Shown one piece after another: positions 1-8,557 of a stretch of DNA of 64,000 nucleotides. Under the pieces are notes generated by a model. That model was not told the origin of the DNA. It made no database searches and saw only the letters and a program-made list of their open reading frames with translations. The DNA lies in NCBI GenBank assembly GCA_963718375.1, contig CAVQZD010000012.1:1-64000 (forward strand), in the 5' to 3' direction. Position 1 is the first letter of the stretch, and every line of letters begins with the position of its first letter. Made by a program: the position numbers and the translations under genes. The stretch is from RBG-16-64-13 sp963718375. GTDB lineage: Bacteria; Actinomycetota; Thermoleophilia; RBG-16-64-13.

Positions 1-813
1 TCTTCAGAATCCACCTGCGCTCGGGGGTCACCACCAGGTTGCCCCGTCGGTGGTCACCTCGACGACGCGTTCGACTCGCGGTAGTCCATCCTCTTCTCGT
101 ACCAGGTGGACCACCAGGGGATCGAGCACCTTGAGCTGCTCGGCTACGCCCTTGCTCAGCCAGCCACTCGTTCAGGATTTCCTCCGGGTCTGGGTTCTAC
201 CGTGGTCAGTCCGCCTCTGACGCCGGGGTCCAAAGTCTTGAGGAACCCGGGGCTGTCCCGCTTGCCCAAGGTCACCTACCACTACCCAGGTGGGCTTCAT
301 ATCGATCGCCTTGCGGAAGTTGGTGTTGCGCGCCGCGCTGCCTCGCTTGGCCATGAGTTGCACGGTGAAGAGTGCATCTCGAGGACGGGGAGACCATCGT
401 CATTGTCGTCGTCGATGGAGACGATGCGGTGGTCGGTAGGCAGCAGGTCGATCAAAGCGTTGAGCAGGGTGGACTTGCCCGACTGCGGACCTCCACTGAC
501 GATGATGGTGCGCTTGAGTTGGAGGTTGTGGTTCAAGAACCGCGCGTACCAAGGGGTCATCAGCTTGTCGTCCACAAGGCGGCGCAGCGAGACGTTCAGA
601 ACGCGGTCTCTGCTGGCGAAATCTCCTGCCGCTTGATGGTCGCCTGGTCCAACTGGTGCGCCGTGTACGAGTTGACCACCGCTTGGAGCATGCGGGTGAG
701 CAGCATCAGGTGGGCCCATCTGCGGTGACGACTTGTTCTCGTCCGCTAGGTCCTCGGCCAGCTTCTACGCCGACGTTTGTACGCAGTTGCAATACGCGGT
801 CTATGGAAGGCAT
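1..813 (-). pseudogene. CpaF/TadA-like secretion ATPase, frame-broken, runs off left edge
   Basis: Read on the minus strand from an ATG at 813 with a GGAGG ribosome site. Fragments in different frames give the order expected for a CpaF/TadA-type type II/IV secretion ATPase: a helical stretch ending near 600, a Walker A motif (GGPQSGKST, about 480-510), a Walker B-like stretch ending IVSIDDD, then the MKPTWVVVGD segment equivalent to the RPDRIIVGE box (about 290-310). A C-terminal stretch VLDPLVVHLVREEDG follows near 100-140. At least three frame changes interrupt it. The family powers assembly of Flp/Tad pili at the inner membrane, but no other pilus genes are visible. It could be a genuine pseudogene or an error-ridden copy of an intact gene; errors seem likelier because the neighbouring mob and moa genes are broken in the same way. 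The family is clear; the boundaries are approximate. Confidence 0.5.
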
Positions 814-926
814 GTGGTACCTCCGGCTATGACAGGCTGCCCGAGATTCTACTCGGTGCCGCAGTCGCGGGCCAGGTGCTCGTTGAGTCGTTTGCGCGGG
901 CTTCGGCCGTCCTGTAGGCTCAGGTC

Positions 927-1554
927 ATGACGAGACCATATTCGCAGGTGAGCTTGGCACTCCTGGCCGGTGGCCGGTCGACTCGCATGGGCGAGGACAG
1001 CGAGCTTCGCCCATTCGGGAGGGGACGTTGCTCGAATGGGTGCGAGACCGGGTGGCGCTCTCTTCCGCATACCTTCATCGTGGCTCGGTAGCCGAACGCT
1101 TCCGGGAGCTTGGCCTGGCTGTGGTGCGAGACGCAGTGGACGAGACCGGGTCGGTCGTGGGCATCTACACGGCGGGCGCCGGCCTCGCCCAGCGAGCGAG
1201 TGGTGTGTGTGGCCTGTGACATGCCGTTCGTATCGCCAGGGTTGGTACGAGCGCTGGCCGAGCGCTCGGCTGGCTTCGACGCCTTCGTGCCCCGCCATGA
1301 TGGGCAGCTGGAACCGCTCTGCGCCGCCTACGGCAAGGGGTGCCTCGACGCCCTGCTGCAGTTGAAAGGCGGGGGGCCGGCGCCTGCAAGATGTCTACCC
1401 GGGCTTGAACACTGGTTATGGACTGGACGACCGTCGCTTCGGGCATCCCCGTCGCCTGTTCGCCAACACCAACACCCCGGACGAGTTGAAGGCGGCCCGC
1501 GAAGCGGCCGCCGCGCAGGACGGCTGGCGGGCGCAGCCGCGCATCAGGGCTTTC
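927..1554 (+). CDS. mobA: Molybdenum cofactor guanylyltransferase MobA (frame-disrupted)
   Basis: Starts at an ATG. The product begins with the nucleotidyltransferase signature LALLAGGRSTRMG (residues about 10-22), continues in a second frame with PFG..TLLEWV, and then in a third with VACDMPFVSPGLVRALAE, the acidic/aromatic motif that follows the GTP site in MobA. It ends with RRLFANTNTPDELKAAR, typical of the MobA C-terminus. MobA links GMP to molybdopterin to give the bis-MGD form used by DMSO-reductase-family enzymes, which this window encodes three times. At least three one-base shifts break the frame (near 1020, 1205 and 1400). The last frame runs on into mobB without a visible stop, so a MobA-MobB fusion or tight coupling is possible. 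The family assignment is firm; the end is estimated. Confidence 0.7.
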
Positions 1555-2022
1555 ATGGACGCAAGTCCGCTGCCGATCGTGTCCTTCGAGGCAAGAAGAA
1601 GTCGGGCAAGACCACGGTCGTACTGGTGTGGTGCGCGAATTGCGCAGCCGCGGCTACCGCGTGGCGGGATCAAGCACGTACTCGACGGCTTCGACATCGA
1701 CGTCCCCGACACCGACACCTACCGCTTCCGCGAGCTGGGTGCGGAGGTGGTGGGCATCAGTTCCCCCGACAAGTACGTATGGCAGGACTCAGTGAGCGTG
1801 GAGCCCGGACTGTTGGAGCTCGTGTGCCAGATCAGCGAACCGGTAGATCTGGTCATCACCGAAGGGTTCAAGAAGTAGGCGGCTCCCAAGATCGAAGTGT
1901 CGCGTCGGGAGCGCAGCACCGAGCTGGTAGCGGCCGCGGATGAACTCATAGGCATCGCCAGCGACCAGGAGTTCCCGGGATACGAGGTGCCCCAGCTGGC
2001 GCTGGGAGACTTCACAGGGTAG
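1555..2022 (+). CDS. mobB: Molybdopterin-guanine dinucleotide biosynthesis protein MobB (frame-disrupted, in-frame TAG)
   Basis: The product starts MDASPLPIVSFEG and has the P-loop GKKKSGKTT (about residues 13-21). After a frame change near 1600-1670 come GVVRELRSRGYRVAG, IKHVLDGFDIDVPDTDTYRF and ELVCQISEPVDLVITEGFKK, the regular MobB order. MobB is a small P-loop GTPase that helps MobA. The frame meets TAG at 1876-1878 inside the conserved GFK..PKIEV region. Translation beyond it, in the same frame, gives a further 47 codons with sensible MobB-like sequence (APKIEVSRRE, LIGIASD) ending at TAG 2020-2022. The TAG is therefore probably a consensus error or a recent nonsense mutation. It lies between mobA and moaA in the cofactor block. 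Confidence 0.68.
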
Positions 2023-2109
2023 CTGACCTGGTGGAAAAGCGTATACTTGCGAAAGTATAACGGCCGGGGCGCCTGATGCTTCCGGCCTGAGGGTCAAGGA
2101 AGCGTGGCG
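2023..2109 (+). promoter_or_regulatory. moaA leader with two hairpins, candidate cis-regulatory RNA
   Basis: The 87-base gap before moaA holds a perfect 7-bp stem closed by a GCGA (GNRA-type) tetraloop: TATACTT at 2042-2048 and AAGTATA at 2053-2059. It is followed by a GC-rich hairpin with arms GGCCGG (about 2062-2067) and CCGGCC (about 2082-2087). A ribosome site (AAGGAAG) precedes the ATG. Leaders of moaA genes in other bacteria can carry the Moco RNA motif, which includes a GNRA loop. I cannot show that the full consensus is present. The AT-rich stem could also serve as promoter or as a weak terminator after mobB. Confidence 0.3.
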
Positions 2110-3104
2110 ATGAACCCCCGCCTCGGCCAGCAAGTGGACTATCTTCGTCTCGCAGTCACCGACCGGTGCAACTACCGGTGTGTCTACTGCGCCGCCCGAG
2201 GGCGCTCCGTTCAAGCCTCACGAAGAGATCCTCGTCCTACGAAGACATGGCTTTCTTCGTCCGCGTGGCCGTGAAGACCGGCATCGAGGAAGGTGCGGCT
2301 CACCGGCGGCGAACCCCGGCGCAGAAAGGGCCTGCCGGACCTGGTAGCCACGATCCGCGCTATCCCCGACATCTGGGGCATATCACTGACCACCGACGCG
2401 CCTACCGCCCCAGTTCGCCGAGGAGTTGAAGGCGAAGGGGCTCGACCGAGTGAACATTAGCCTGGACTCGCTTGACGCCGACCGATATCGGGAGATGACC
2501 CGGGTGGGTCGCTGGGGGCCGTCCTGGCTGGAGTGGAGGCGGCGCTGAGGTACGACCTGAGCCCTGTCAAGCTGAACGCCGTCATGACCAAAGGCTACTG
2601 CCGGAGCTACCGGCGTTCGTGGAACTGACGCGCGACCGGCCCCTGCACGTGCGCTTCATCGAGTGGATGCCGGTAGGCGGGTGCGGACCGGGCGCCGCGG
2701 GGGAAGCTTTGGAGAAGGCCGAGCTGCTGGCGGCCTTGCAGGGACTCGGCGCCGCGGGCGCCGTTGGCGGCGGCGGCCTTGGCGCGCTGGAACCGGTGTC
2801 CTGGCCGGTGGGCTGGGGGCCGGCCGAGTACTACCGGTATCACGGATATCAGGGGACCCTGGGTTTCATCGGCTCAGTCTCGGACCACTTCTGCACCAGG
2901 TGCAACCGCCTGCGGCTGACCGCGGACGGGCGCCTGAAGAACTGCCTGTTCCTGAGCCACGAGGTGGACGCCCGAGCAGCGGTGCAGGCAAGGGACGGAG
3001 CGGCGGTCGCCGAAGCGATAGCCGAGTCTTTGGAGAGCAAGACCTTTGACAAGAACACGTGGCCCGGATTCACCGTCCGGGGTATGTCGCAGGTAGGAGG
3101 ATGA
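2110..3104 (+). CDS. moaA: GTP 3',8-cyclase MoaA (frame-disrupted)
   Basis: Radical-SAM enzyme for the first step of molybdopterin synthesis, converting GTP to the 3',8-cyclo intermediate. The N-terminal cluster motif DRCNYRCVYC gives Cys20, Cys24 and Cys27 from the ATG start. RLTGGEP-like sequence follows, then DRVNISLDSLDADRYREMTR. The second FeS site (CTRCNRLRLTADGRLKNCLF) is near the end, and the C-terminus ends in the conserved GG (GMSQVGG). The 3' half (2619-3104) is an open frame; the 5' half shows several one-base shifts between about 2190 and 2620. The start has an AAGGAAG ribosome site, and the stop lies one base before moaC. No essential residue seems lost once the frame is mended. 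Confidence 0.78.
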
Positions 3105-3105
3105 G

Positions 3106-3688
3106 ATGAGCAAACGTGCGCTCACCCACGTCGACGCAAGCGGCAAGGCCAGCATGGTGGATGTCGGCGGCAAGACCGCTACCAAGCGCAGGGCAAGAGT
3201 CGGCGTCAGCGTGTGGATGGCTCCGGAGACGCTGAGACTGCTGCAAGAGCAGGCGCTACCGAAGGGTGACGTGCTGGCCGTGGCCAAGGTGGCGGGCATC
3301 ATGGCGGCCAAGCGAACCCCTGAGTTGGTGCCGCTGTGCCATCTCTCTGACCGAAGTGGACGTGACCTTTGCGGTGGTGGAGGACGAGAGCTCATCGATA
3401 TCGAGTGACGAGACTCACACCGAGGATTGCACCGGCGTGGAGATGGAGGCACTGGTAGGAGCGGCCACAGCGGCCATCACCATCTACGACATGTGCAAGG
3501 CGGTGGACAGGGGGATGGTCATCGGCGACCTGCGCCTTTTGGAGAAGACGGGCGGCAAAGAGGACTACGTGCGGCCCGACGAGTCAAGCCAGGCGGGGCT
3601 GAGCGCGGCGGGCGCGGCCGCGAGTCCCGCGGCGCAGGTCGCCTGGATGCGGCGCGCGCCGCGTCGGCCGGCAGCGTGGTGGCCGTGA
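3106..3688 (+). CDS. moaC: Cyclic pyranopterin monophosphate synthase MoaC (one frameshift)
   Basis: Works after MoaA to form cyclic pyranopterin monophosphate. The N-terminal part reads LTHVDASGKASMVDVGGK, with KGDVLAVAKVAGIMAAKRT and PLCH around residues 55-80. A shift near 3340 then moves to ISLTEVDVTF and the hallmark VEMEALVGAATAAITIYDMCKAVDRG, ending LLEKTGGKEDY. The shift equals loss of a few bases in the conserved LCHP..LT motif. The second frame extends beyond the usual family end by about 35 Ala/Arg-rich residues and overlaps the start of the MOSC gene. AGGAGGATGAG gives a clear ribosome site. Confidence 0.8.
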
Positions 3689-4194
3689 ATGTGAGCGAAG
3701 CCAAAGGACAGCAGAAGAGCACCCACCCCTCGTCCGTCATGCTGCGTCCGGACCACGGCATCGAAGGGGACGCTCATGCCGGCGACTGGCACCGCAGGCG
3801 AGCCTGCTGGCGCAGGAGTCGGTCGACCAGATGCTCGCGGCCGGGCTGGAGGTGGGGCCGGGCGCTTTTGCCGAGAACACTCACCACGATCGGTCTTCGG
3901 GTGGATAGCCTGCCCTTGTATACGACGCTAGAATTGGGCGAAGCGCTGGTGGAGGTCACGCAGATAGGCAAGGAGTGTCATTCACACTGCGCCATCTACC
4001 ACCAGGCGGGTGATTGTGTGATGCCGCGCGAGGGCATCTTCGTGCGCGTGCTCAAGGGCGGCCGCGTGGCGCCGGGCGACGTCGTGAAGGTGCGTGCCTG
4101 GGGGACCGGGCCCGCGGGGGTGGGTGCCAGCGTGGTCGACGAAGGCGGGGAAGGCGCGGGCGCAAGCCCGGACGCCGCCGGGGCGGACGAGTGA
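3676..4194 (+). CDS. MOSC-domain protein (two compensating frameshifts)
   Basis: Small MOSC-domain protein of the stand-alone kind found in Mo-cofactor operons; the domain is proposed to handle sulfur or the cofactor itself. The reading frame from GTG 3676 gives VVAVNVSEAKG, LRPDHGIEGDAHAGDWHR, then after a local shift SLLAQESVDQMLAAGL, and back in frame LTTIGLRVDSLP, LGEALVEVTQIGKECH (the conserved Cys of MOSC) and GIFVRVLKGG. Two opposite shifts lie near 3795 and 3875. An Ala/Gly-rich tail of about 25 residues ends in GTGA shared with the start of mog. Position and spacing mark it as part of the moa-mog operon. Confidence 0.72.
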   Translation: MVAVNVSEAKGQQKSTHPSSVMLRPDHGIEGDAHAGDWHRRRACWRRSRSTRCSRPGWRWGRALLPRTLTTIGLRVDSLPLYTTLELGEALVEVTQIGKECHSHCAIYHQAGDCVMPREGIFVRVLKGGRVAPGDVVKVRAWGTGPAGVGASVVDEGGEGAGASPDAAGADE

Positions 4195-4718
4195 GCAGCT
4201 CGTCGCTCAGTCGACCCATCAAGGCGGCCGTCGTCACGCTCAGTGACAAGGCCAGCGCCGGACTGCGTGAGGACGTCTCCGGGCCTGTGCTGCGGGAGCT
4301 ACTCCAAGCGCTGGGGGCGGAAGTGGGTGAGCCCACAGTCCTCCCCGACGACCAGCATCAGATCGAAGTGACGCTGGCCATCCTGGCCGATATCGAGCGG
4401 TGCGACTTGGTGCTCACCACCGGGGGCACCGGCCTGAGTCCGCGCGACCGCACGCCGGAAGCCACGCGGGTGGTCATCGATCGCCTGGCTCCGGGGTTCG
4501 TTGAAGCCATGCGGGCTCGCTCGTTCGAAGTGACCCCGCATGCCCTGCTCAGTCGCGGGGTGGCAGGTACTCGGGGCAGGACGCTCATCATCAACATGCC
4601 CGGCAGTCCGAAGGCTTGTCGGGAACACTTCGAGGTGATCGCTCCCGCGCTGGAGCACGCGGTGCAGACGCTACGGGGCGAAGGCGCGGAGTGCGCTAGG
4701 CCTGCTGCTGACTGTTAG
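4191..4718 (+). CDS. mog: Molybdopterin adenylyltransferase (MogA/MoaB family)
   Basis: GTG start overlapping the upstream stop (GTGA). The protein of about 175 residues activates molybdopterin by adenylation before metal insertion. It shows IKAAVVTLSDKASAG at the N-terminus, the nucleotide-binding motif LVLTTGGTGLSPRDRTPEAT around residues 75-95, and the MoaB-type ending TLIINMPGSPKACREHFEVI. It is intact. It is the last gene of the cofactor block, and its 3' end overlaps the convergent GGDEF gene by about 23 bases. Confidence 0.85.
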   Translation: MSSSSLSRPIKAAVVTLSDKASAGLREDVSGPVLRELLQALGAEVGEPTVLPDDQHQIEVTLAILADIERCDLVLTTGGTGLSPRDRTPEATRVVIDRLAPGFVEAMRARSFEVTPHALLSRGVAGTRGRTLIINMPGSPKACREHFEVIAPALEHAVQTLRGEGAECARPAADC

Positions 4719-5714
4719 AGTCCTCGACCAGCCTGACTTTGCCCTGCTTCGCCTTGTAGAGGCTCGCGTCCACGGCCCGCAGTAGGGCCGCTGCGTCGGT
4801 GGCGTCCTCTGGGCAAGCGGCCGCTCCAAAACTCACCTGCAGACTCGCGAAAGAGCGGTCCAGCTTGAAGCGCGTCTTGTTGACCGACTCGGCGATGCGG
4901 CGTCCGACCATTTGGATGGCGTTCTTGTCGGCCTCGGGCATGAGGATGAGAAACTCGTCTCCTCCGAAGCGACAAGGGATGTCCACGTCGCGGATGTTAA
5001 TGCGCATGACCGTCGCCAGGTGGGTGAGAGCGGTATCTCCAGCAGCGTGACCGAAGGTGTCGTTGACCCACTTGAGGTTGTCGAAATCGAGCATCAGGAT
5101 GGCGAAGGGGTGGCGGTAGCGCTTGTACATCTCCACGTGCCGCTCCAATTCGGGCTCCCAGTACCGCCGGTTGTAGAGGCCGGTCAGGCTGTCGGTGTGC
5201 GCCAGGCGGTCCAGCTCGGCGTTGGACTGGTCGTGGTAGGACTGGGCGGCGGCGGTCATGATGCGGTGCAGTCCCAGACGCAGTATCCGCACCAGTTCGA
5301 GTAGGTCCTGATCCTGGTGACGCATACCTTCGGCGATGGTCTCCCAGATGGTGTCCTCGAGAGCGCAGAGGTTGTCGGCCAACGAGCCGATGGCGCCCAC
5401 CTCTTGTCGTCCTGCAGAAGCCCCAGTTCGGCGGCCTGTTTGTAGTACTCGCCGCCTTCTTTGAACTCCTCCATGGCCGACTCATCTTCCAGACACCGGA
5501 TGAGGCCCTCGATAAGGGCGACCGAAGTGCGGATGCTCTCCTGCGTGGGGAAGCTCTCTAGGGCTTCGAGGTCGTCGATCTCCCCCACGAGCCGTCCGAG
5601 CCAACTCTTGGTGATGTCAAGTTTATGCCGATCGAGGATTCCGCGGGCCTTCGAAAGAATAGGACCCTGACCCCCCCCGACGTCCGATCCGGCTATGTCC
5701 GGATTCCGCGTCAC
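4696..5714 (-). CDS. GGDEF-domain diguanylate cyclase (one frameshift)
   Basis: The N-terminal part, about 110 residues from ATG 5714, is helical and begins after SKARGILDRHKLDITKSW, resembling RsbR/RsbRD N-terminal sensor modules. After a one-base deletion near 5400 the frame continues with a coiled stretch and a full GGDEF domain: AHTDSLTGLYNRRYW, DFDNLKWVNDTFGHAAGD and RFGGDEFLILMP. An inhibitory-site RxxD (RDVD) sits five residues before GGDEF, so product feedback is likely. No membrane segment is visible, which points to a soluble enzyme making cyclic di-GMP. It is divergent from the glycosyltransferase at 5884 across 170 bases. Confidence 0.8.
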
Positions 5715-5883
5715 AGGCCGACCTCTCGTTCAGGACTAAAAACTACACTGATTCTACAATCATTTGCCTGTCGCGTACAGAAAACGCTCTTCCTGCATGT
5801 ATTTCGGCTATGTGGGAAGATTAGTTGATAGCGAGTCTGTCTTAGAATGGCCACGTGGGCCGCCGACCCGAGCGGGAGGTTGC

Positions 5884-7023
5884 ATGAGGATAGGCTTCGA
5901 CGCCAGGGCCGTTCCCCTTCGTGGCGGCATCGGCACCTACTCGAGCAACATACTCCAGCAGTTCGCCGACGCGGGTGTCGAGGTGGTGGTCTTCTGCGAA
6001 GAAGAGGCGAAGAACACCATCCCGTTGGCAGATTCGTTTACTTTCGTCTCCGCCCACGCCGACCCATCCGGTGCCGCCGGCCGCAAGTCCTTCAGGACCC
6101 TGGTCAGAGATTCCGGGGTCGACCTCCTGCACGTCCCCAGCCCCTTCGCCCCCACTCCCTGCGCGGTCCCCCTGGTGAGCACGATCCACGACATCGCTCC
6201 CTTCCTCTACCCCAGCACGCTGCCCTTTCGCATGCGCGTGCGGTACAAGCGGCAGTTCCGCCGCACGGTCGAGGAGGCGCGTCGGATCATAACCGTGTCG
6301 CGCATCACCTATTCGGCTCTAGGTGTGTACGCGGGGGTGGATCAGACCAAGGCGAGGGTGATACATAACGGCGTCAGCGATAGCTTCAAGCCGGTCACCG
6401 ACGCGAAGGTGCTGGCTGCCGCGAGGAGCCGTCACTCCCTGCCCGACCGCTACGTCTTCTGGGTGGGGGATTTCAGGCCCGAGAAGAACCTGGCCTTCTT
6501 GATACAGGCCTGGGCCAGGCTGAGGGAACGGTCCGATAGCGTGCCCGTCCTGGTGCTGGCAGGCAGACAACGGGGCGAATACCGGAGTATCCAAGAAGAG
6601 GTGCGCAAGCACGGGCTGGAAGATGCGGTGCTCTTCTCAGGCTTCATACCCGACGATGACCTCCCGGCCGTGTATTCCGCCGCGAGCGTGTTCGTCTTTC
6701 CGTCGCTGTACGAGGGATTCGGGCTGCCTCCGTTGGAGGCCATGGCCTGCGGCACTCCTTGCGTGGTCAGCAACTCCTCCTCGCTCCCGGAGGTCACGGG
6801 GACGGCCGCCCTGCTCTTCAACCCCACGTCGAAAGAGGGGTTCGTCGAGTGCATGCAGAGGGTACTCACCGAGCCCAAGATGACCGAGACGTTGCGCGAG
6901 GCGGGGCTGCGCCAGGCGGGTCTCTTCTCCTGGAAGCGGGCCGCCGACGAGACTCTCGAAGTCTACCGCGAGGCACTCGCCGACCCCGCCAACCGCGCGA
7001 GCTCCAGCGCGTCCTCGCGCTGA
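5884..7023 (+). CDS. GT4-family glycosyltransferase
   Basis: Start chosen at ATG 5884, where the product begins MRIGFDARAVPLRGGIGTYS behind a GGGAGG site; the upstream in-frame extension is not protein-like. The protein of 379 residues has two Rossmann halves. The C-terminal half carries YVFWVGDFRPEKNL, VLFSGFIPDDDLPAVYSAA and the donor-binding SLYEGFGLPPLEAMACGTP with the paired glutamates of retaining GT4 enzymes. It probably transfers a nucleotide-sugar residue to a lipid or polysaccharide at the cytoplasmic face. It lies 17 bases before ubiD but has no obvious role in quinone synthesis. The substrate is unknown. Confidence 0.85.
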   Translation: MRIGFDARAVPLRGGIGTYSSNILQQFADAGVEVVVFCEEEAKNTIPLADSFTFVSAHADPSGAAGRKSFRTLVRDSGVDLLHVPSPFAPTPCAVPLVSTIHDIAPFLYPSTLPFRMRVRYKRQFRRTVEEARRIITVSRITYSALGVYAGVDQTKARVIHNGVSDSFKPVTDAKVLAAARSRHSLPDRYVFWVGDFRPEKNLAFLIQAWARLRERSDSVPVLVLAGRQRGEYRSIQEEVRKHGLEDAVLFSGFIPDDDLPAVYSAASVFVFPSLYEGFGLPPLEAMACGTPCVVSNSSSLPEVTGTAALLFNPTSKEGFVECMQRVLTEPKMTETLREAGLRQAGLFSWKRAADETLEVYREALADPANRASSSASSR

Positions 7024-7039
7024 GGCCGGGCGCCTGTCG

Positions 7040-8557
7040 ATGAAGGACCTCCGCACGTTCGTATCCCTGCTGCGCGACAAGGGCCAACTGGTCGAGATCG
7101 ACGCGCCCGTCGACCCCGTCCTGGAGATGGCTGAGGTCGCGGACCGCGTCGTCAAAGCGGGTGGTCCGGCGCTGCTCTTCACGCGGCCCAAAGGCTACTC
7201 GACACCGGTGCTGATGAACCAGTTCGGCAGTCATGAGCGTATGTGCTGGGCGCTGGGAGCCGAGTCTTACGAAGAGCTCAGCGCGCGGGTGGAGGAGCTC
7301 GCCGCCATGACTGTGCCTGAGTCCGCTTGGGACAAGCTCAAGGCCTTGGGGCGCCTGAAGGCCATCGCCGACCTGCAGCCCCAGCTGGTGAAGAAAGGCG
7401 CTTGCCAGGAGGTCGTGCAGACCGGAGACGAGATCGACCTGGAGGCGCTGCCCATCTTGAAGTGCTGGCCGCTGGATGGCGGCCGCTATATCACCCTGCC
7501 GCTGGTGTTCACCCGGCACCCTAAGACGGGAGCGCGCAACGTGGGCATGTACCGACTGCAGGTCTTCGATAAGAAGACCACCGGTATGCATTGGCACATC
7601 CACAAGGACGCCGCCGAGCACTACCGGGCCGCCGGCGGCCGCCTGGAAGTGGCGGTGGCGATCGGCACCGACCCGGCACTCACCTACGCGGCGACGGCGC
7701 CGCTGCCCGGCGGTATAGACGAGCTGCTGTTCGCCGGTTTCTTGCGGGGCGAGGCGGTTGAGCTGGTGCAGTGCCGCACGGTCGACCTGCAGGTGCCCGC
7801 GCACGCGGAGTTCGTGCTCGAGGGCTATGTGGATGTGGACGAGACCCGCGTCGAGGGGCCCTTCGGCGACCACACCGGCTACTACTCGCTGGCCGATGAC
7901 TATCCAGTGCTGCATCTCACGGCCCTCACCCACAGACGCGACCCGATCTACTCCACCACCATCGTAGGCCAAGCTCCCATGGAGGATGCCTATCTGGGCA
8001 AGGCGACCGAGCGCTTGTTCTTGCCCTTGATGAAGCTCACGCTGCCCGAGCTCGTGGATTGGGACCTGCCCATGGAGGGCGGCTTTCACAACTGCGTGAT
8101 CGTGGCGATAGACAAGCGCTACCCAATGCAGGCGCGCAAGGCGATGCACGCGCTGTGGGGGATGGGGCAGATGCAGTTCGCCAAGTGCATCGTGGTATTG
8201 GACCGCGATGTGGACGTGCACGACTACGCGCAAGTGGCCTGGCGCGTCTTTAACAATGTGGACTGGAGGCGCGACGTTCTCTCGGTCGAAGGTCCACTTG
8301 ACGTGCTCGACCACTCGTCTCCGAACCCCCTATGGGGGGGCAAGATAGGCATCGACGCTACTATGAAGCTGCCCGAAGAAGGACACGTCCGCGAGTGGCC
8401 TGACGACGTCCAGATGTCCGCCGAGGTGAAGGCGCGCGTGGATGCCCTGTGGCCGAGTCTGGGTCTGGACGGGCTGCCCGGCGGAGCGGGCGCGGCGGGG
8501 GCTGGCGCGGCTGGCGCCCGTGGCGCCGGCGCGGCCGGAGAGGCGCCCAAGTGCTGA
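7040..8557 (+). CDS. UbiD-family prenylated-FMN decarboxylase, likely MqnL of menaquinone synthesis
   Basis: Protein of 505 residues of the UbiD family. The three catalytic-type residues are visible: Arg172 (GMYRLQ), Glu272 and Asp277 in VEGPFGDHTGYYS. The family decarboxylates aromatic acids using prenylated FMN. Here the UbiA-like prenyltransferase and the MenG-like methyltransferase follow with overlapping ends, and mqnE, mqnA and mqnC lie just downstream. That context points to decarboxylation of the 1,4-dihydroxy-6-naphthoate-derived intermediate of the futalosine route. A hydroxybenzoate or gallate decarboxylase is possible given the arene enzymes elsewhere in the window, but less likely. 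The last 25 residues are an Ala/Gly-rich tail. No UbiX partner is in the window. Confidence 0.8.
   Translation: MKDLRTFVSLLRDKGQLVEIDAPVDPVLEMAEVADRVVKAGGPALLFTRPKGYSTPVLMNQFGSHERMCWALGAESYEELSARVEELAAMTVPESAWDKLKALGRLKAIADLQPQLVKKGACQEVVQTGDEIDLEALPILKCWPLDGGRYITLPLVFTRHPKTGARNVGMYRLQVFDKKTTGMHWHIHKDAAEHYRAAGGRLEVAVAIGTDPALTYAATAPLPGGIDELLFAGFLRGEAVELVQCRTVDLQVPAHAEFVLEGYVDVDETRVEGPFGDHTGYYSLADDYPVLHLTALTHRRDPIYSTTIVGQAPMEDAYLGKATERLFLPLMKLTLPELVDWDLPMEGGFHNCVIVAIDKRYPMQARKAMHALWGMGQMQFAKCIVVLDRDVDVHDYAQVAWRVFNNVDWRRDVLSVEGPLDVLDHSSPNPLWGGKIGIDATMKLPEEGHVREWPDDVQMSAEVKARVDALWPSLGLDGLPGGAGAAGAGAAGARGAGAAGEAPKC

Noticed and set aside
1876..1878. TAG in mobB as a pyrrolysine or recoded codon
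   Set aside because: No pyl genes, no other recoded TAG noticed in intact genes, and the surrounding 4 kb is full of consensus-type errors.
6866..8314. 482-residue open frame on the minus strand opposite ubiD
   Set aside because: It is a GC-driven shadow: its codons mirror ubiD, it has no family motif, and ubiD on the plus strand is complete with catalytic residues.
7040..8557. UbiD-like protein as a gallate or hydroxybenzoate decarboxylase feeding the transhydroxylase
   Set aside because: Attractive given the arene genes, but the overlapping prenyltransferase and methyltransferase genes and the mqn cluster make a menaquinone role more likely.
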